The notes beneath the pieces are model-generated. The model was not told where the DNA came from, did no database searches, and worked only from the letters and a program-made list of their open reading frames with translations. Of a stretch of DNA of 64,000 nt, positions 14,894-23,506 are shown piece by piece. This DNA is from CAYQXJ01 sp964421565 (GTDB taxonomy: Bacteria; Planctomycetota; Brocadiia; SM23-32): NCBI GenBank assembly GCA_964421565.1, contig CAYQXJ010000004.1:173326-237325 (forward strand). Reading direction: 5' to 3'. Position numbers and translations under genes: made by a program. Positions within the stretch are counted from its first letter, which is position 1. The number at the start of each line of letters is the position of its first letter.

Positions 14894-17179
14894 CTAATGC
14901 TCTGGTTGCCCGTTGCCCTTCGGATACTTGCCCTTCTCTCCCTCGCACGCCAGCAACAGGTCACGGAACGTCATCTCGTCAAGGGCCTCTTCCTGCGCAA
15001 CAATAGCCGCACGAAAGGCCGTCTCCAACTGCTCCTCGTAGCAGCGGTTCTCCGGCCTGCCCGAGCGCGATTCGTCACGGAAGCGGTCCATGATGCTGAG
15101 CACCTCGCTTAGCTTCAGGCGGCTCAGATCGCGCGCAGGGTGAAATTCGTCCCGTTCCTCGCCCACCGGCGTCAGCAAGTTCAGGCCTACCAGCCGACCG
15201 GCGGCGTCCGCCGCCTCTTCATTGCTGATCTGCAGGATGTCAGCAAGCTGCGTTGCGCTCACCGGCTCGCCGGTCTCCCAGAACTCCCTGGCAACATACA
15301 TCATGATGCGCGCCGCCAGATAGCGGTCCACAAACAGGTTCGACAAACGTCTCAACTTATCTCGGTAGCGCAGCAAACTCACGTTCTGGATGGTGAAAGA
15401 GACCTCTGCGCCGAACAGGACGATGAGCCAGAGCAGCCACACCCACAGCAGGAAGATGGGCACGGCGCCGAGAGAACCGTATATCTTCTCATATCCTATT
15501 GCGCCGGCCACGTACATGCTGAACAGGGGACGCGCCAGCGTGAGCAGCAGTGTGGCCACGAAGGCCCCCCACGCCACGCTGCTCAACTTCACACGGGTAT
15601 GCGGCAGGAACTTGTACAGGGCCAGCAGCACCAGCCACATGGTGAGGAAAGGCAACGCGATCTCGACCGCCGCGCCCAGGACTCCGACAACATGTCGGAT
15701 CCCCGGCAAGTCGCCCAGGCTCGAGACGACGAAGTAGCCGAGACGCTCCTGCGCGAGTAGACCCATGGCGATCAGCACAGGGCCGAGGCAGATGAGCGTC
15801 CAGTAGGAGGTGAACTTGATCCAGAAAGGTCGTTTCTGTTGGACCTTCCAGATGTGGTTCAGCGTCTTCTCAATCGTGCTCAGAAGGCTTGTAGCGGTCA
15901 CCAGCAGGAATGCCGCGCCGAGCACCCCGATTTCCGCCCTGCCTACCTTGTCGATGAACTCACGAATGTAGTCGACCACAGCGACGCTTAAGCCGCGTGC
16001 TGCGCCCGCCTCCGTCTGCTGAAGCGCTGTTTCATATGCCTGGCGCGCGAGTTCCTGTCGCCCGGCCTCCCATAGCAGTTGTGCCCGCATGCGGTGGATT
16101 TCCGCCGAGTCTGCAACCAGGCTTGCAGCCGCCTGCAGGTCTGCGAGGGCCGTCTGAAGGGCCGTCTGCACGGCCTGGGGCGGCGCAGCTTGCTGCCGCA
16201 AAGATCGGTACAGGGCCGTCCCCTGTCGTCCCACTTCGAGTTGCATCTCGCCGAACGCTGCGCGGCAGTCCCGATGCCCATCCAGGGCCGGCTGCATCTC
16301 ATCCGCCCGCCCACGCCAGGCAGCCATGACCACGGCGTCGCCGTAGTGCAGCAGCGCTGTTCGATAGCTGTCTGCAGCTTCATCCATCTCGCCGCCCTGC
16401 CGCATCGCCTCGGCCTGGCTGGCAAACACGTCCGCCAGTGCCAGACGCACCGCACCAGGGCTGTATCCGCTGCTTTCCGCTCTCCGCAGCAACTCGCGCG
16501 CGGCAGCCAGGTCGTCCTGTGCGGCCGCTTCCTGCCCTTGACGGTACAGCTTACGGGCTTCCATGTGACTGGCGTCCGCCCCGGCCGTCTCCTCGCGCTC
16601 GGGAATACCCGCTGCGGCGTGGTACTGCTGGCGTGCCTCGCTGGCCGCTCGTTCCAGCACCTCCCGGACGGGCAGCCGTGCCAGCGGCAGCTGGCTAATC
16701 CCCGAGCGTACTGCGCCGGGTTCGGCCCCCGCGTTCAGACCCGCTACGTACAAAGCCAGCGCGGCCGCGTGCTCGCCGCTGGCAGCCCTTTCATCGGCCG
16801 CAGCCAGCAGTTGTGCAGGTTCGAGGGCCGCCATCTCCGGCTGGAGTGCGGCGCCGGCCTCGTCCCCCTGCCACATGCCCTCCACCAGTGGCGTGGCTAG
16901 CACGGACCTGAATATGGCGTCCTGGGCGCGCTCCTGCAGTCCCTCCATCGCCGCAAAGCCGCGGAAGAATGCAAACGCTACCGCCAGCAGCGGCACGAGC
17001 GAAAGCAGCGTGGTGTAGGTGAGGGCCGCTGCCTGCTGAGGGCATCGGTCGCGGAGCATCTCGCGCAGGATGTAGAAGTAGAGGCGCACCTGCCGGCGGG
17101 CGAATTTCACCCACCAGGATATCTCGGCTGCGTCTTCCCAACGGATGTCCTCGATCTTCCGACGAAGCTTCTCCAGCAT
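14894..17179 (-). CDS. YihY/BrkB membrane protein with a TPR domain inserted in loop 1 and a C-terminal winged helix
   Basis: A 761-residue member of the YihY (formerly RNase BN) family, which is usually about 280-430 residues. The N-terminal helix and first membrane segment (CPQQAAALTYTTLLSLVPLL) are standard. About 290 residues of Ala/Glu/Arg-rich TPR-like helices follow (about 105-395, e.g. ARKLYRQGQEAAAQDDLAAA and ADSYRTALLHYGDAV), then the remaining membrane core (LGAAFLLVTATSLLSTIEKT, FLPHTRVKLSSVAWGAFVAT and GYEKIYGSLGAVPIFLLW) up to about 600. The C-terminal 150 residues contain a winged-helix-like segment (VSATQLADILQISNEEAADA). The insert should face the periplasm. Function of the family is unsettled. 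SD GGGGGTG precedes the ATG. Confidence 0.85.
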   Translation of the reverse strand: MLEKLRRKIEDIRWEDAAEISWWVKFARRQVRLYFYILREMLRDRCPQQAAALTYTTLLSLVPLLAVAFAFFRGFAAMEGLQERAQDAIFRSVLATPLVEGMWQGDEAGAALQPEMAALEPAQLLAAADERAASGEHAAALALYVAGLNAGAEPGAVRSGISQLPLARLPVREVLERAASEARQQYHAAAGIPEREETAGADASHMEARKLYRQGQEAAAQDDLAAARELLRRAESSGYSPGAVRLALADVFASQAEAMRQGGEMDEAADSYRTALLHYGDAVVMAAWRGRADEMQPALDGHRDCRAAFGEMQLEVGRQGTALYRSLRQQAAPPQAVQTALQTALADLQAAASLVADSAEIHRMRAQLLWEAGRQELARQAYETALQQTEAGAARGLSVAVVDYIREFIDKVGRAEIGVLGAAFLLVTATSLLSTIEKTLNHIWKVQQKRPFWIKFTSYWTLICLGPVLIAMGLLAQERLGYFVVSSLGDLPGIRHVVGVLGAAVEIALPFLTMWLVLLALYKFLPHTRVKLSSVAWGAFVATLLLTLARPLFSMYVAGAIGYEKIYGSLGAVPIFLLWVWLLWLIVLFGAEVSFTIQNVSLLRYRDKLRRLSNLFVDRYLAARIMMYVAREFWETGEPVSATQLADILQISNEEAADAAGRLVGLNLLTPVGEERDEFHPARDLSRLKLSEVLSIMDRFRDESRSGRPENRCYEEQLETAFRAAIVAQEEALDEMTFRDLLLACEGEKGKYPKGNGQPEH

Positions 17180-17200
17180 TTTGCACCCCCACCGCAGACG

Positions 17201-18397
17201 TCACGCCCCCGGGCAGTACTCCCCGTCCATAAGCGTATTCACTTCACCGTTGCCACCGGCCAGGGCGTCGATCTCCTCCACCAGCCTGGCTACCTCGTCA
17301 GCGCCGCTTGTCAGGCCGAACGTAAGCGAGGCGCGATATGTGGCACCCGCAGCCATTTCCACAACCCGGTTGTGCTCACGCTCGAAGGAGCGGTTGTTGG
17401 GGTAATCAGTGCCGGGCTCCAGTCCCGTCACATAGCCGTCGGCCTCGGCGCCGGTGTTCTTCCAAACTGTGAAGGCAGGCAGTTCGTCGAGAGAGTAGCG
17501 GATGGTGGCCGCCCTCGTTTCATCGGCGCTCACGAGCCCGACCACGGTGTTATCCGACGAGTCCCCGAACAGGCGCATGAAGTAAACCTGCTCTGCGAAG
17601 CCGTCCTGTGGCGGTCCGTAGAAGTCCCAGTTCTCCACACCTTCACAGGCGCGTTCGTCACGCGGGACCAGGTACTCAACCGGCGCCACAACGCGGGCAC
17701 CCTCTGCGAGCATGGGCGGGCCGTAGTTGCAGTGGTAGAGCAGCTCCATCTCCTGCAGCGTACCGCTCAGGTTCTGCACCTCGTCACTGATCGTAAACTC
17801 CGCGCTGCCCGGCACGGTACTGATGACGGTTCGCAGAAGGAAGTTGGCCCCGAACATCTGCGAGTCGTGTGTCTCGCCCACCACGGAGATCGTGTACGGC
17901 GGCTCCAGCTCAACGCGAACGGCGACATAGTCCGCCGGTGTGTTGGCTATGGTACCGTGCAGTGGCAGTTGCACCGTGGCCTTCTCACCGGTGTTTGTGC
18001 GGATGGTGTCCTCGCCGGGCGACCCGTTGTACGCGAGTCCGCAGCGCGCGACGAACTCGTTGAACCCCTCCAGCCATCCCAGCATGCCCCGCGATTCCTC
18101 ATCCACGTAAGCCGGATGCACCACTTGCTTGACGGGGCTCGTCCAGCCGAGCGATAGCTCCTCGGTCAGGGCCTCCAGCACCCCCATGCCGCGTGTTGGC
18201 AACACCACGACGGTCATGTGGCCGTTGTCGAGCTCGACGACCTCCACGCCCTGCTGCTTGCCACCGCTCAGACCGTACTTGGTGATGCGCCAGGGGGTGC
18301 AATCCATGCCCGGAAAGTTATTGCTCGACAGCTCGTAGAATGCTTCGTTACGGTTGTTTCGGGCGGCAGTCAACACTCTCTCGAACTGCGCAGCCAT
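17201..18397 (-). CDS. DUF4432 family aldose-epimerase-like protein
   Basis: A 398-residue protein resembling the DUF4432 family, which has the galactose-mutarotase beta-sandwich fold and is thought to act on sugars or sugar derivatives. Recognisable stretches are VEVVELDNGHMTVVVLPTRG (strand and Arg of the N-terminal sheet), YNGSPGEDT, LPLHGTIANTPADYV with a conserved His, ISDEVQNLSGTLQEMELLYH, and a C-terminal TGLEPGTDYPNNRSFEREHN. The conserved His and Glu/Arg of mutarotase-like active sites are present. SD GGGGAGGA precedes the ATG. It follows the ubiB gene by 43 bases and precedes the YihY gene by 21 bases on the same strand; a functional link is not evident. Confidence 0.8.
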   Translation of the reverse strand: MAAQFERVLTAARNNRNEAFYELSSNNFPGMDCTPWRITKYGLSGGKQQGVEVVELDNGHMTVVVLPTRGMGVLEALTEELSLGWTSPVKQVVHPAYVDEESRGMLGWLEGFNEFVARCGLAYNGSPGEDTIRTNTGEKATVQLPLHGTIANTPADYVAVRVELEPPYTISVVGETHDSQMFGANFLLRTVISTVPGSAEFTISDEVQNLSGTLQEMELLYHCNYGPPMLAEGARVVAPVEYLVPRDERACEGVENWDFYGPPQDGFAEQVYFMRLFGDSSDNTVVGLVSADETRAATIRYSLDELPAFTVWKNTGAEADGYVTGLEPGTDYPNNRSFEREHNRVVEMAAGATYRASLTFGLTSGADEVARLVEEIDALAGGNGEVNTLMDGEYCPGA

Positions 18398-18440
18398 GTG
18401 GTCCTCCCCTTTCCGATTCCGTTGCGGATTCCCTCCTCGC

Positions 18441-20126
18441 TCACAAGCTCCGCGAGCGCAGTATGCTCCAAATCAGCCACACACCTAACAGAAAACCCGT
18501 CGCGAACCCCACCAATCCCAGAACGCTTACCCGCCAGCGAAAGACTGAGACCACACCTATCTCAGCCTGCAGAAGCTGCGCGGACGCCATGATGATAGCA
18601 GCGAGCAGGATACTGAGCGAGAGGCGGTTGCCCGTCTTGTCCAGCTCTCCCAGGGCTTCGTCGAAGCCCTCATGACGAATCGCGAACTCGAAGCGCCCCT
18701 CCCGCAGTTCGCGAGCGAACCGTCGCACATGGCGGGGCGCGTCGGCCAGCAGCGTGCCCAGGTGGTAACCGCCGCTGGTCAAGCTCCTGCGTATGCCCGT
18801 GGCGGACAACTTCTGACGCGCCAGCTTGCGCGCATAGGGTTTGGCCAACTCCCCCACGTTCAGCGCGGGGTCCATCTGCGTAACCAGGCCGCTTATGACG
18901 ACCAGGGTACGGCCCATCAGCACGAAGTCACGCGGCACGTCCACCCGGTAGCTGCGCACAACGTCCATCACCTCGTAGAACGAGCGCTGGAAGTCTAGAT
19001 TGTCCAACGGCACGCCGGTGTAGCGCTCAAGCAGTCGCACTATCTGCTCCTGGAACGGATCGGCCAGCTCGGGGTCAGGCAGCCGGCCCAGATCGCTCAT
19101 CACGTCGGCCACCAGTTCCAGTTGCTCGTTACCCAGCGCCATCAGGCAGATGCCCAGGTCCCGGCGCAAGCGCGCGCTGACGCGGCCGACGAGCCCAAAA
19201 TCCAGCAGGGCCACTTTCCCCTGCGGTGTGATCAGGATATTGCCCGGGTGGGGGTCGCCGTGGAAGAAACCCAGGATGAAGAATTGCCGCAGATAGGCAT
19301 CCATGATGCGCCGGGCCAACTCGCGGCGGTCCCACGGGCAGTGCTCCTGGCGCAGCAGTTCGTTTAGGTGTGTGCCTTCCAGCCGGCGCATGGTCAGCAC
19401 GCGTGGCGTGGTTCGGTCCCAGAACACCTGGGGCATCTCCAGCCATTGATCCTCGGCAAATGCCTCCCGAAACTTGTGCGTAAACGCGGCTTCGGCCACG
19501 AAGTCGAGTTCCCGGCTTATGCCGCGGCCGAACTCTTCCACAAGCATCGGCAGGCGGAACGGTTGGAACTCCTCCACCCTGTCGGCCTGTTCCGCCAGGA
19601 AGGCAAGGATCGCCAGATCGTCCTCGATCACGCTCTCGATTCGCGGGCGACGCACCTTCACCACGACCGGCGTGCCATCCAGCAACGTGGCGTGATGCAC
19701 CTGGGCGATGGAGCCGCTCGCCGCCGGCTCGCTCTCAAAGCGGGCGAAAAGGTCCTCGACCGACTGGCCGAACTCGTCTTCGAGTATGCGGCGCGCCGTC
19801 TCACCCGGAAACGGCGCCACGTGATGGTATATCCGCTCCAGTTCCTGGACGTATGCGGGAGGCAATATGTCCGGTCGTGTGGCCAACATCTGCCCAAACT
19901 TGACGAAGGTGGGTCCCAGTTCCTCCAAAACCGCTGCAAACTTCCTGGGCAGATCCTCGGGTTCGGCCCGAGTGCTCAGCCCGGGCACGCGCAGCCAGGT
20001 GGGCAGGTGGCGCCGCAGGTCGAGCCGGTATACCACGAACCCCAGGCCGTGCGAGGCGAGTTTGCGCGCGATGTGAGCCACACGCCTCATGCGTCGGGGT
20101 CCCTTGGTGATGGCGCTTATGCGCAC
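18441..20126 (-). CDS. ubiB: UbiB/ABC1 atypical kinase
   Basis: A 561-residue ABC1/ADCK/UbiB-family protein, an atypical kinase-like ATPase linked to quinone biosynthesis or lipid homeostasis. The family-defining KxGQ segment is seen as TFVKFGQMLATRPDILP, the Ala-rich loop as EPAASGSIAQVHHA, the Lys in VVVKVRRP, the conserved ELDFVAEA, the catalytic loop GFFHGDPHPGNIL and the metal-binding LLDFGLVG. Two hydrophobic helices at the C-terminus (LSILLAAIIMASAQ and VLGLVGFATGFLLGVWLIW) anchor it in the membrane. The start is GTG at 20126 with GGAGG 7 bases upstream. A promoter lies just ahead. Confidence 0.94.
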   Translation of the reverse strand: MRISAITKGPRRMRRVAHIARKLASHGLGFVVYRLDLRRHLPTWLRVPGLSTRAEPEDLPRKFAAVLEELGPTFVKFGQMLATRPDILPPAYVQELERIYHHVAPFPGETARRILEDEFGQSVEDLFARFESEPAASGSIAQVHHATLLDGTPVVVKVRRPRIESVIEDDLAILAFLAEQADRVEEFQPFRLPMLVEEFGRGISRELDFVAEAAFTHKFREAFAEDQWLEMPQVFWDRTTPRVLTMRRLEGTHLNELLRQEHCPWDRRELARRIMDAYLRQFFILGFFHGDPHPGNILITPQGKVALLDFGLVGRVSARLRRDLGICLMALGNEQLELVADVMSDLGRLPDPELADPFQEQIVRLLERYTGVPLDNLDFQRSFYEVMDVVRSYRVDVPRDFVLMGRTLVVISGLVTQMDPALNVGELAKPYARKLARQKLSATGIRRSLTSGGYHLGTLLADAPRHVRRFARELREGRFEFAIRHEGFDEALGELDKTGNRLSLSILLAAIIMASAQLLQAEIGVVSVFRWRVSVLGLVGFATGFLLGVWLIWSILRSRSL

Positions 20127-20162
20127 GACGACCTCCCTTGTCCGCGGTTTGGGCGTCGTCGC

Positions 20163-20191
20163 ATTATACGGCGTGGCCGGCAGGCGGGAAA
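20163..20191 (-). promoter_or_regulatory. Possible promoter of ubiB
   Basis: A perfect TATAAT on the minus strand (20163-20168) with a weak -35, TTTCCC (20186-20191), 17 bases away. It predicts a leader of about 30 bases to the GTG start. Confidence 0.5.
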
Positions 20192-20192
20192 G

Positions 20193-20987
20193 TCAGTCAT
20201 CGGTCCGCTCGGGCGTTTCCGGTTGGCGAGCATGCTCAAGCTCCCAGAGCACTGCCTCGCGGTTGAACTTGTAGTAGGCCGAAGTAACGGCAATGAAGAA
20301 GCCGGGCGCTCCGTCAAGGAAACCGCCCAGCAGCACGTACTTCTTCAGGAACTCCAACGGCGGCTTGGCAAGCAGACTCAGCAGACTGAAGCGGCGCCCC
20401 TGACCATAGCGCTCGCGGGCCGCGATCTGCGCGAATCGAGCCGACCGGTTCACCATGTCCACAAGCCCCCCAGGGTAGCTATAATGCAGGATGTCGCCGT
20501 CCAGATCCATCACCGGCCCGGCTACCTCAACACGCGGATGCGCCGCCGGCCCGACCACCCGTGCCGCCGAACGGCGGAAGAACCGCAGCCTCCGCTGAGG
20601 GTACCAACCGGTGTGCGTAATCCAGCGGTCAAGGAAGTAGGTCTTGCGCGGGAAGGCGAACCCGTCGCACTGCTGCCCCGCTTCAGCAAGTGCCTCTTGC
20701 AGCTCCGCCCGGGCCTCGGGCGTCAGGCGTTCGTCCGTATCGAGCCACAGCACCCAGTCTCCCGTGCACTGCGCAAAGGCATAGCGCGTCTGCAGGGTGT
20801 ATCCCTCGAACTCATGGCTGATGACGCGCTGCGTATACTGGCGCGCGATATCTACCGTCGCGTCATCACTGAAGGAGTCGACGACGACCAGCTCATCCAC
20901 CCACTTCACCGTCTCCAGGCAGTCCCGGATGTTGTCCTGCTCGTTGTAGGTGATCACGAAGCCGCTGACGGTCTGGCCGTTAAGCAT
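20193..20987 (-). CDS. GT2 glycosyltransferase, LPS-core (WaaE/KdtX) type
   Basis: A 264-residue family 2 glycosyltransferase. The N-terminus GFVITYNEQDNIRDCLETV is the nucleotide-binding strand; DELVVVDSFSDDATVDIA holds the first acidic pair, and LWLDTDERLTP is the DxD-like metal site. The later segment RRLRFFRRSAARVVG and the LHYSYPGGLVDMVNRSARFA stretch (quoted in part) are characteristic of the WaaE-like group that adds a sugar to the lipopolysaccharide core. One hydrophobic segment near the C-terminus (LLGGFLDGAPGFFIAVTSAY) may be peripheral. SD GGGGGG precedes the ATG. It lies 10 bases downstream of the membrane/TPR protein. Confidence 0.88.
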   Translation of the reverse strand: MLNGQTVSGFVITYNEQDNIRDCLETVKWVDELVVVDSFSDDATVDIARQYTQRVISHEFEGYTLQTRYAFAQCTGDWVLWLDTDERLTPEARAELQEALAEAGQQCDGFAFPRKTYFLDRWITHTGWYPQRRLRFFRRSAARVVGPAAHPRVEVAGPVMDLDGDILHYSYPGGLVDMVNRSARFAQIAARERYGQGRRFSLLSLLAKPPLEFLKKYVLLGGFLDGAPGFFIAVTSAYYKFNREAVLWELEHARQPETPERTDD

Positions 20988-20997
20988 ACGCCCCCCT

Positions 20998-23481
20998 TCA
21001 GTGTGCGTCGGCGGCCTGTTCGCTCAGGCTTAACAAGGCCTGTGCATCGGCATTCGCCGGCTCTATCTGGAGTGCCCGGCGCGCCACGTCAGCTGCATCC
21101 TCGTAGCGACCCAGGCGCGCATACACGTTTCCCAACATCAACAGCGAAGGCACGCTGGCCGGCTGCTGTTTGACGAGGCGCTCCAGCACATCGGCGGCCT
21201 CGGCCGTCCGACCCAGCTCCAGCAGTGCGCCCACCGTCCGCCGTCGCGCCTCACCCGAATCGGGGTCCAGCTCGATCGCCTTGCGATAATGCTCCAACGC
21301 TTCCTGCGGCTGAGCCAGCGCTTCAAGTATCGTGCCCAGGTGGTAGTGCACGGCGAAGGAACCATCGCCCCGTTCCACTGCCACCTTCAGCGCCCGGCCG
21401 GCCGCTTCCCGCATGCCGACCGTGCTGAGCGCCAGCGCGAGGCGCACGGCCCGCTCCTGCCCATCCGGGGCGAACAGGTCGAGCCGTGCGTACGGACCGC
21501 TCAGAAAGCGCACCAGCCCGCGCTGTTGTGATACCCCGGCCTGCCCCAGGCGGCTCAGCCCATCAAGCGTTCGTCTCACATAGACGTTGGCGAATCCCTG
21601 GAGCGCCAGGGCCCGTTGCACCTGGTCCTCGAACTGCACCCTCCGCAGCACACGCTGCGGGCCGAGCAAGCGATACTGCACCAGAGCCGCCAGCGCGGCC
21701 GGTTGCGTCAACGCCGTAACGTCGCGCGCCGTCGGCGGCAGCCGCACCGGGCGCCATGCTGTAAAGGGACGAACCCCCTCGTAGAGCTCGCACAGCTCGC
21801 TTGAGTCTGCTACGTACGCCGCAAGCACATCCGCAGGATGCCATATGCCGGCATTGAGGAGCATGTCCTCCCGTTCGGGCTCGTCGAACAGCCCCGCAAG
21901 CCGCGTGTAGTTCAGCCCTCTGTTGCCATTCGACAGAAGCACCGCATCGCCCTCGGCGACGAATAGCTGAAACCCGTCCTGCCCTGCTGACTCGACGGTC
22001 GCCAGCAACGAGCGCAGATCCTCGAGGCCGACCGTTCGCGCGGGCAACCAGAGAGCAACGGCGGAACCATCGCCCCGGCCCGAACGCATCAACCGGCGCA
22101 TGCCCGCCCGAAACGCCACCCTCGGCGTGTCAGCAGTGGACCAGGGCCCCGGGCCGCAGATCACCATGTCGTATGCCGATCTCTGGGCGTCGCCCTCCGA
22201 GAGAAGGAGACGGCCGACGTCTTCACAGCCGGTCAGGCGACGCACGGCCGAAACCGTCTGCGGCAAAGCAGGCTCCACCACGGCGACCGTCTCATGCCTT
22301 TCGGCCCCACCGAACGCCACAGCGGTCGTGAGCGAGACCGCCGACATACCACTACCCTCGATGCCCTTCAGCAGCGCCAGATTGCCGCCGCGGAAGACCG
22401 CCGTGCGATCGTCCGTCTGTGCGGTTGCCGTGAGCCCTGACGGCATCCATTCGGCGATTATCCGTCCGGCCGCAGGCATCGTGCCGCCCACTTCGTCGCG
22501 CAGACCGATGGCCTGACCTAACGAAAGGCGCAGCCCAAGCCAGTCCATGTGCATGTCGCCCGCTGCAATCCAGACCAGTGCCCCCCCACAGACCACGCAG
22601 CTCGCGGCGCGCAACACCCGGCTGCCACCAACAGAACTGTGCCTGCGTACCGTCAGGGCGACGGCCGCCAACGCGAAGCCGGCGGGCAGCACGTATGCCG
22701 GCGAATAATGCGTCGGCGCGAGCACCGCCACAGCTATCGCCCCCAGCGCCGCGCCCTTCGCGCCCCCAGCGCTCACTTCGCAAAAAACCGTTCCAGACGC
22801 CGTCCCCAGCGCGAACGCCAGAACCCAGAATGGCCAGACCCGACCAGCGCTGAGCACGTAGGACGAGGTCTGAGCCAGTGCGCTGCGGCTGACAAGGACA
22901 TCCGGATAAGCGAAGAAACATGCCCCATTGAGCAGCGCGATTGTGGCCACCGTCAACGCTGCGCACAGCACCGGCGTCGGGCCGGCCTGGATTCGTGGCC
23001 AGAGGGCGGAGGAGAGAGCGAGCCCCAGCATGAAGGGAGCGCCCAGCTCGGCCAACGCATAGGCAGCGGAGCGGGCAGCAGGCACGTAGCCCACAAGGAG
23101 GGCCATCCAGAGACCGCCAAGCGCAACGCCCAGGCACTTCATGCCGGGGACGCCAGGCGCGGCCCCCTCCACCTCACTTGCCGAGCGATGAAGCAGCAGC
23201 GCGCACGATCCCGTCAGCATAAGGGACACCGGCAGCACTGCGACGAGCGACCGCGACCACATGCCGAACACCCCGGTCGCAAAGATGGTGAGTCCGGCCG
23301 CCGTCCCCAACCAGGCCGCCGAGCGAATGCGCGCAGGCAAAGGGCGGGCGAAAAGCATTGAGCCGGCGGCAATGGCGCCGACAAGGAGCGCGAATGCAGA
23401 CGGTGTGATCGTGCTCGCGAGTGCTGTTGAGGCGGGCATGAGGCAACCTGCGGCAGCGCCTCCCACCAGGGCAACCGTCAT
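20998..23481 (-). CDS. Membrane protein with spermidine-synthase-like and TPR domains
   Basis: An 827-residue protein. The N-terminal about 320 residues contain ten or more hydrophobic helices. The middle resembles the Rossmann part of spermidine-synthase-like membrane proteins (VAVVEPALPQTVSAVRRLTG, then YDMVICGPGPWSTADTP), but the acidic Asp residues that bind the polyamine substrate are not evident. The C-terminal 170 residues are TPR repeats (AVHYHLGTILEALAQPQEAL and ALLELGRTAEAADVLERLV, then MLGNVYARLGRYEDAADVAR). The ATG at 23481 is used rather than a longer frame into serS. Fusions of these parts occur in planctomycete-like genomes; the role here is not known. It lies 25 bases after serS and 10 before the GT2 gene. 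Confidence 0.75.
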   Translation of the reverse strand: MTVALVGGAAAGCLMPASTALASTITPSAFALLVGAIAAGSMLFARPLPARIRSAAWLGTAAGLTIFATGVFGMWSRSLVAVLPVSLMLTGSCALLLHRSASEVEGAAPGVPGMKCLGVALGGLWMALLVGYVPAARSAAYALAELGAPFMLGLALSSALWPRIQAGPTPVLCAALTVATIALLNGACFFAYPDVLVSRSALAQTSSYVLSAGRVWPFWVLAFALGTASGTVFCEVSAGGAKGAALGAIAVAVLAPTHYSPAYVLPAGFALAAVALTVRRHSSVGGSRVLRAASCVVCGGALVWIAAGDMHMDWLGLRLSLGQAIGLRDEVGGTMPAAGRIIAEWMPSGLTATAQTDDRTAVFRGGNLALLKGIEGSGMSAVSLTTAVAFGGAERHETVAVVEPALPQTVSAVRRLTGCEDVGRLLLSEGDAQRSAYDMVICGPGPWSTADTPRVAFRAGMRRLMRSGRGDGSAVALWLPARTVGLEDLRSLLATVESAGQDGFQLFVAEGDAVLLSNGNRGLNYTRLAGLFDEPEREDMLLNAGIWHPADVLAAYVADSSELCELYEGVRPFTAWRPVRLPPTARDVTALTQPAALAALVQYRLLGPQRVLRRVQFEDQVQRALALQGFANVYVRRTLDGLSRLGQAGVSQQRGLVRFLSGPYARLDLFAPDGQERAVRLALALSTVGMREAAGRALKVAVERGDGSFAVHYHLGTILEALAQPQEALEHYRKAIELDPDSGEARRRTVGALLELGRTAEAADVLERLVKQQPASVPSLLMLGNVYARLGRYEDAADVARRALQIEPANADAQALLSLSEQAADAH

Positions 23482-23506
23482 GCCCCGCTTCGCGTTGCTC
23501 TGTCGC

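Noticed and set aside
19368..21173. Long plus-strand open frame of 601 codons
   Set aside because: Antisense to ubiB and the GT2 gene, whose family motifs are clear; composition is His/Arg/Gln-rich as expected of a shadow.
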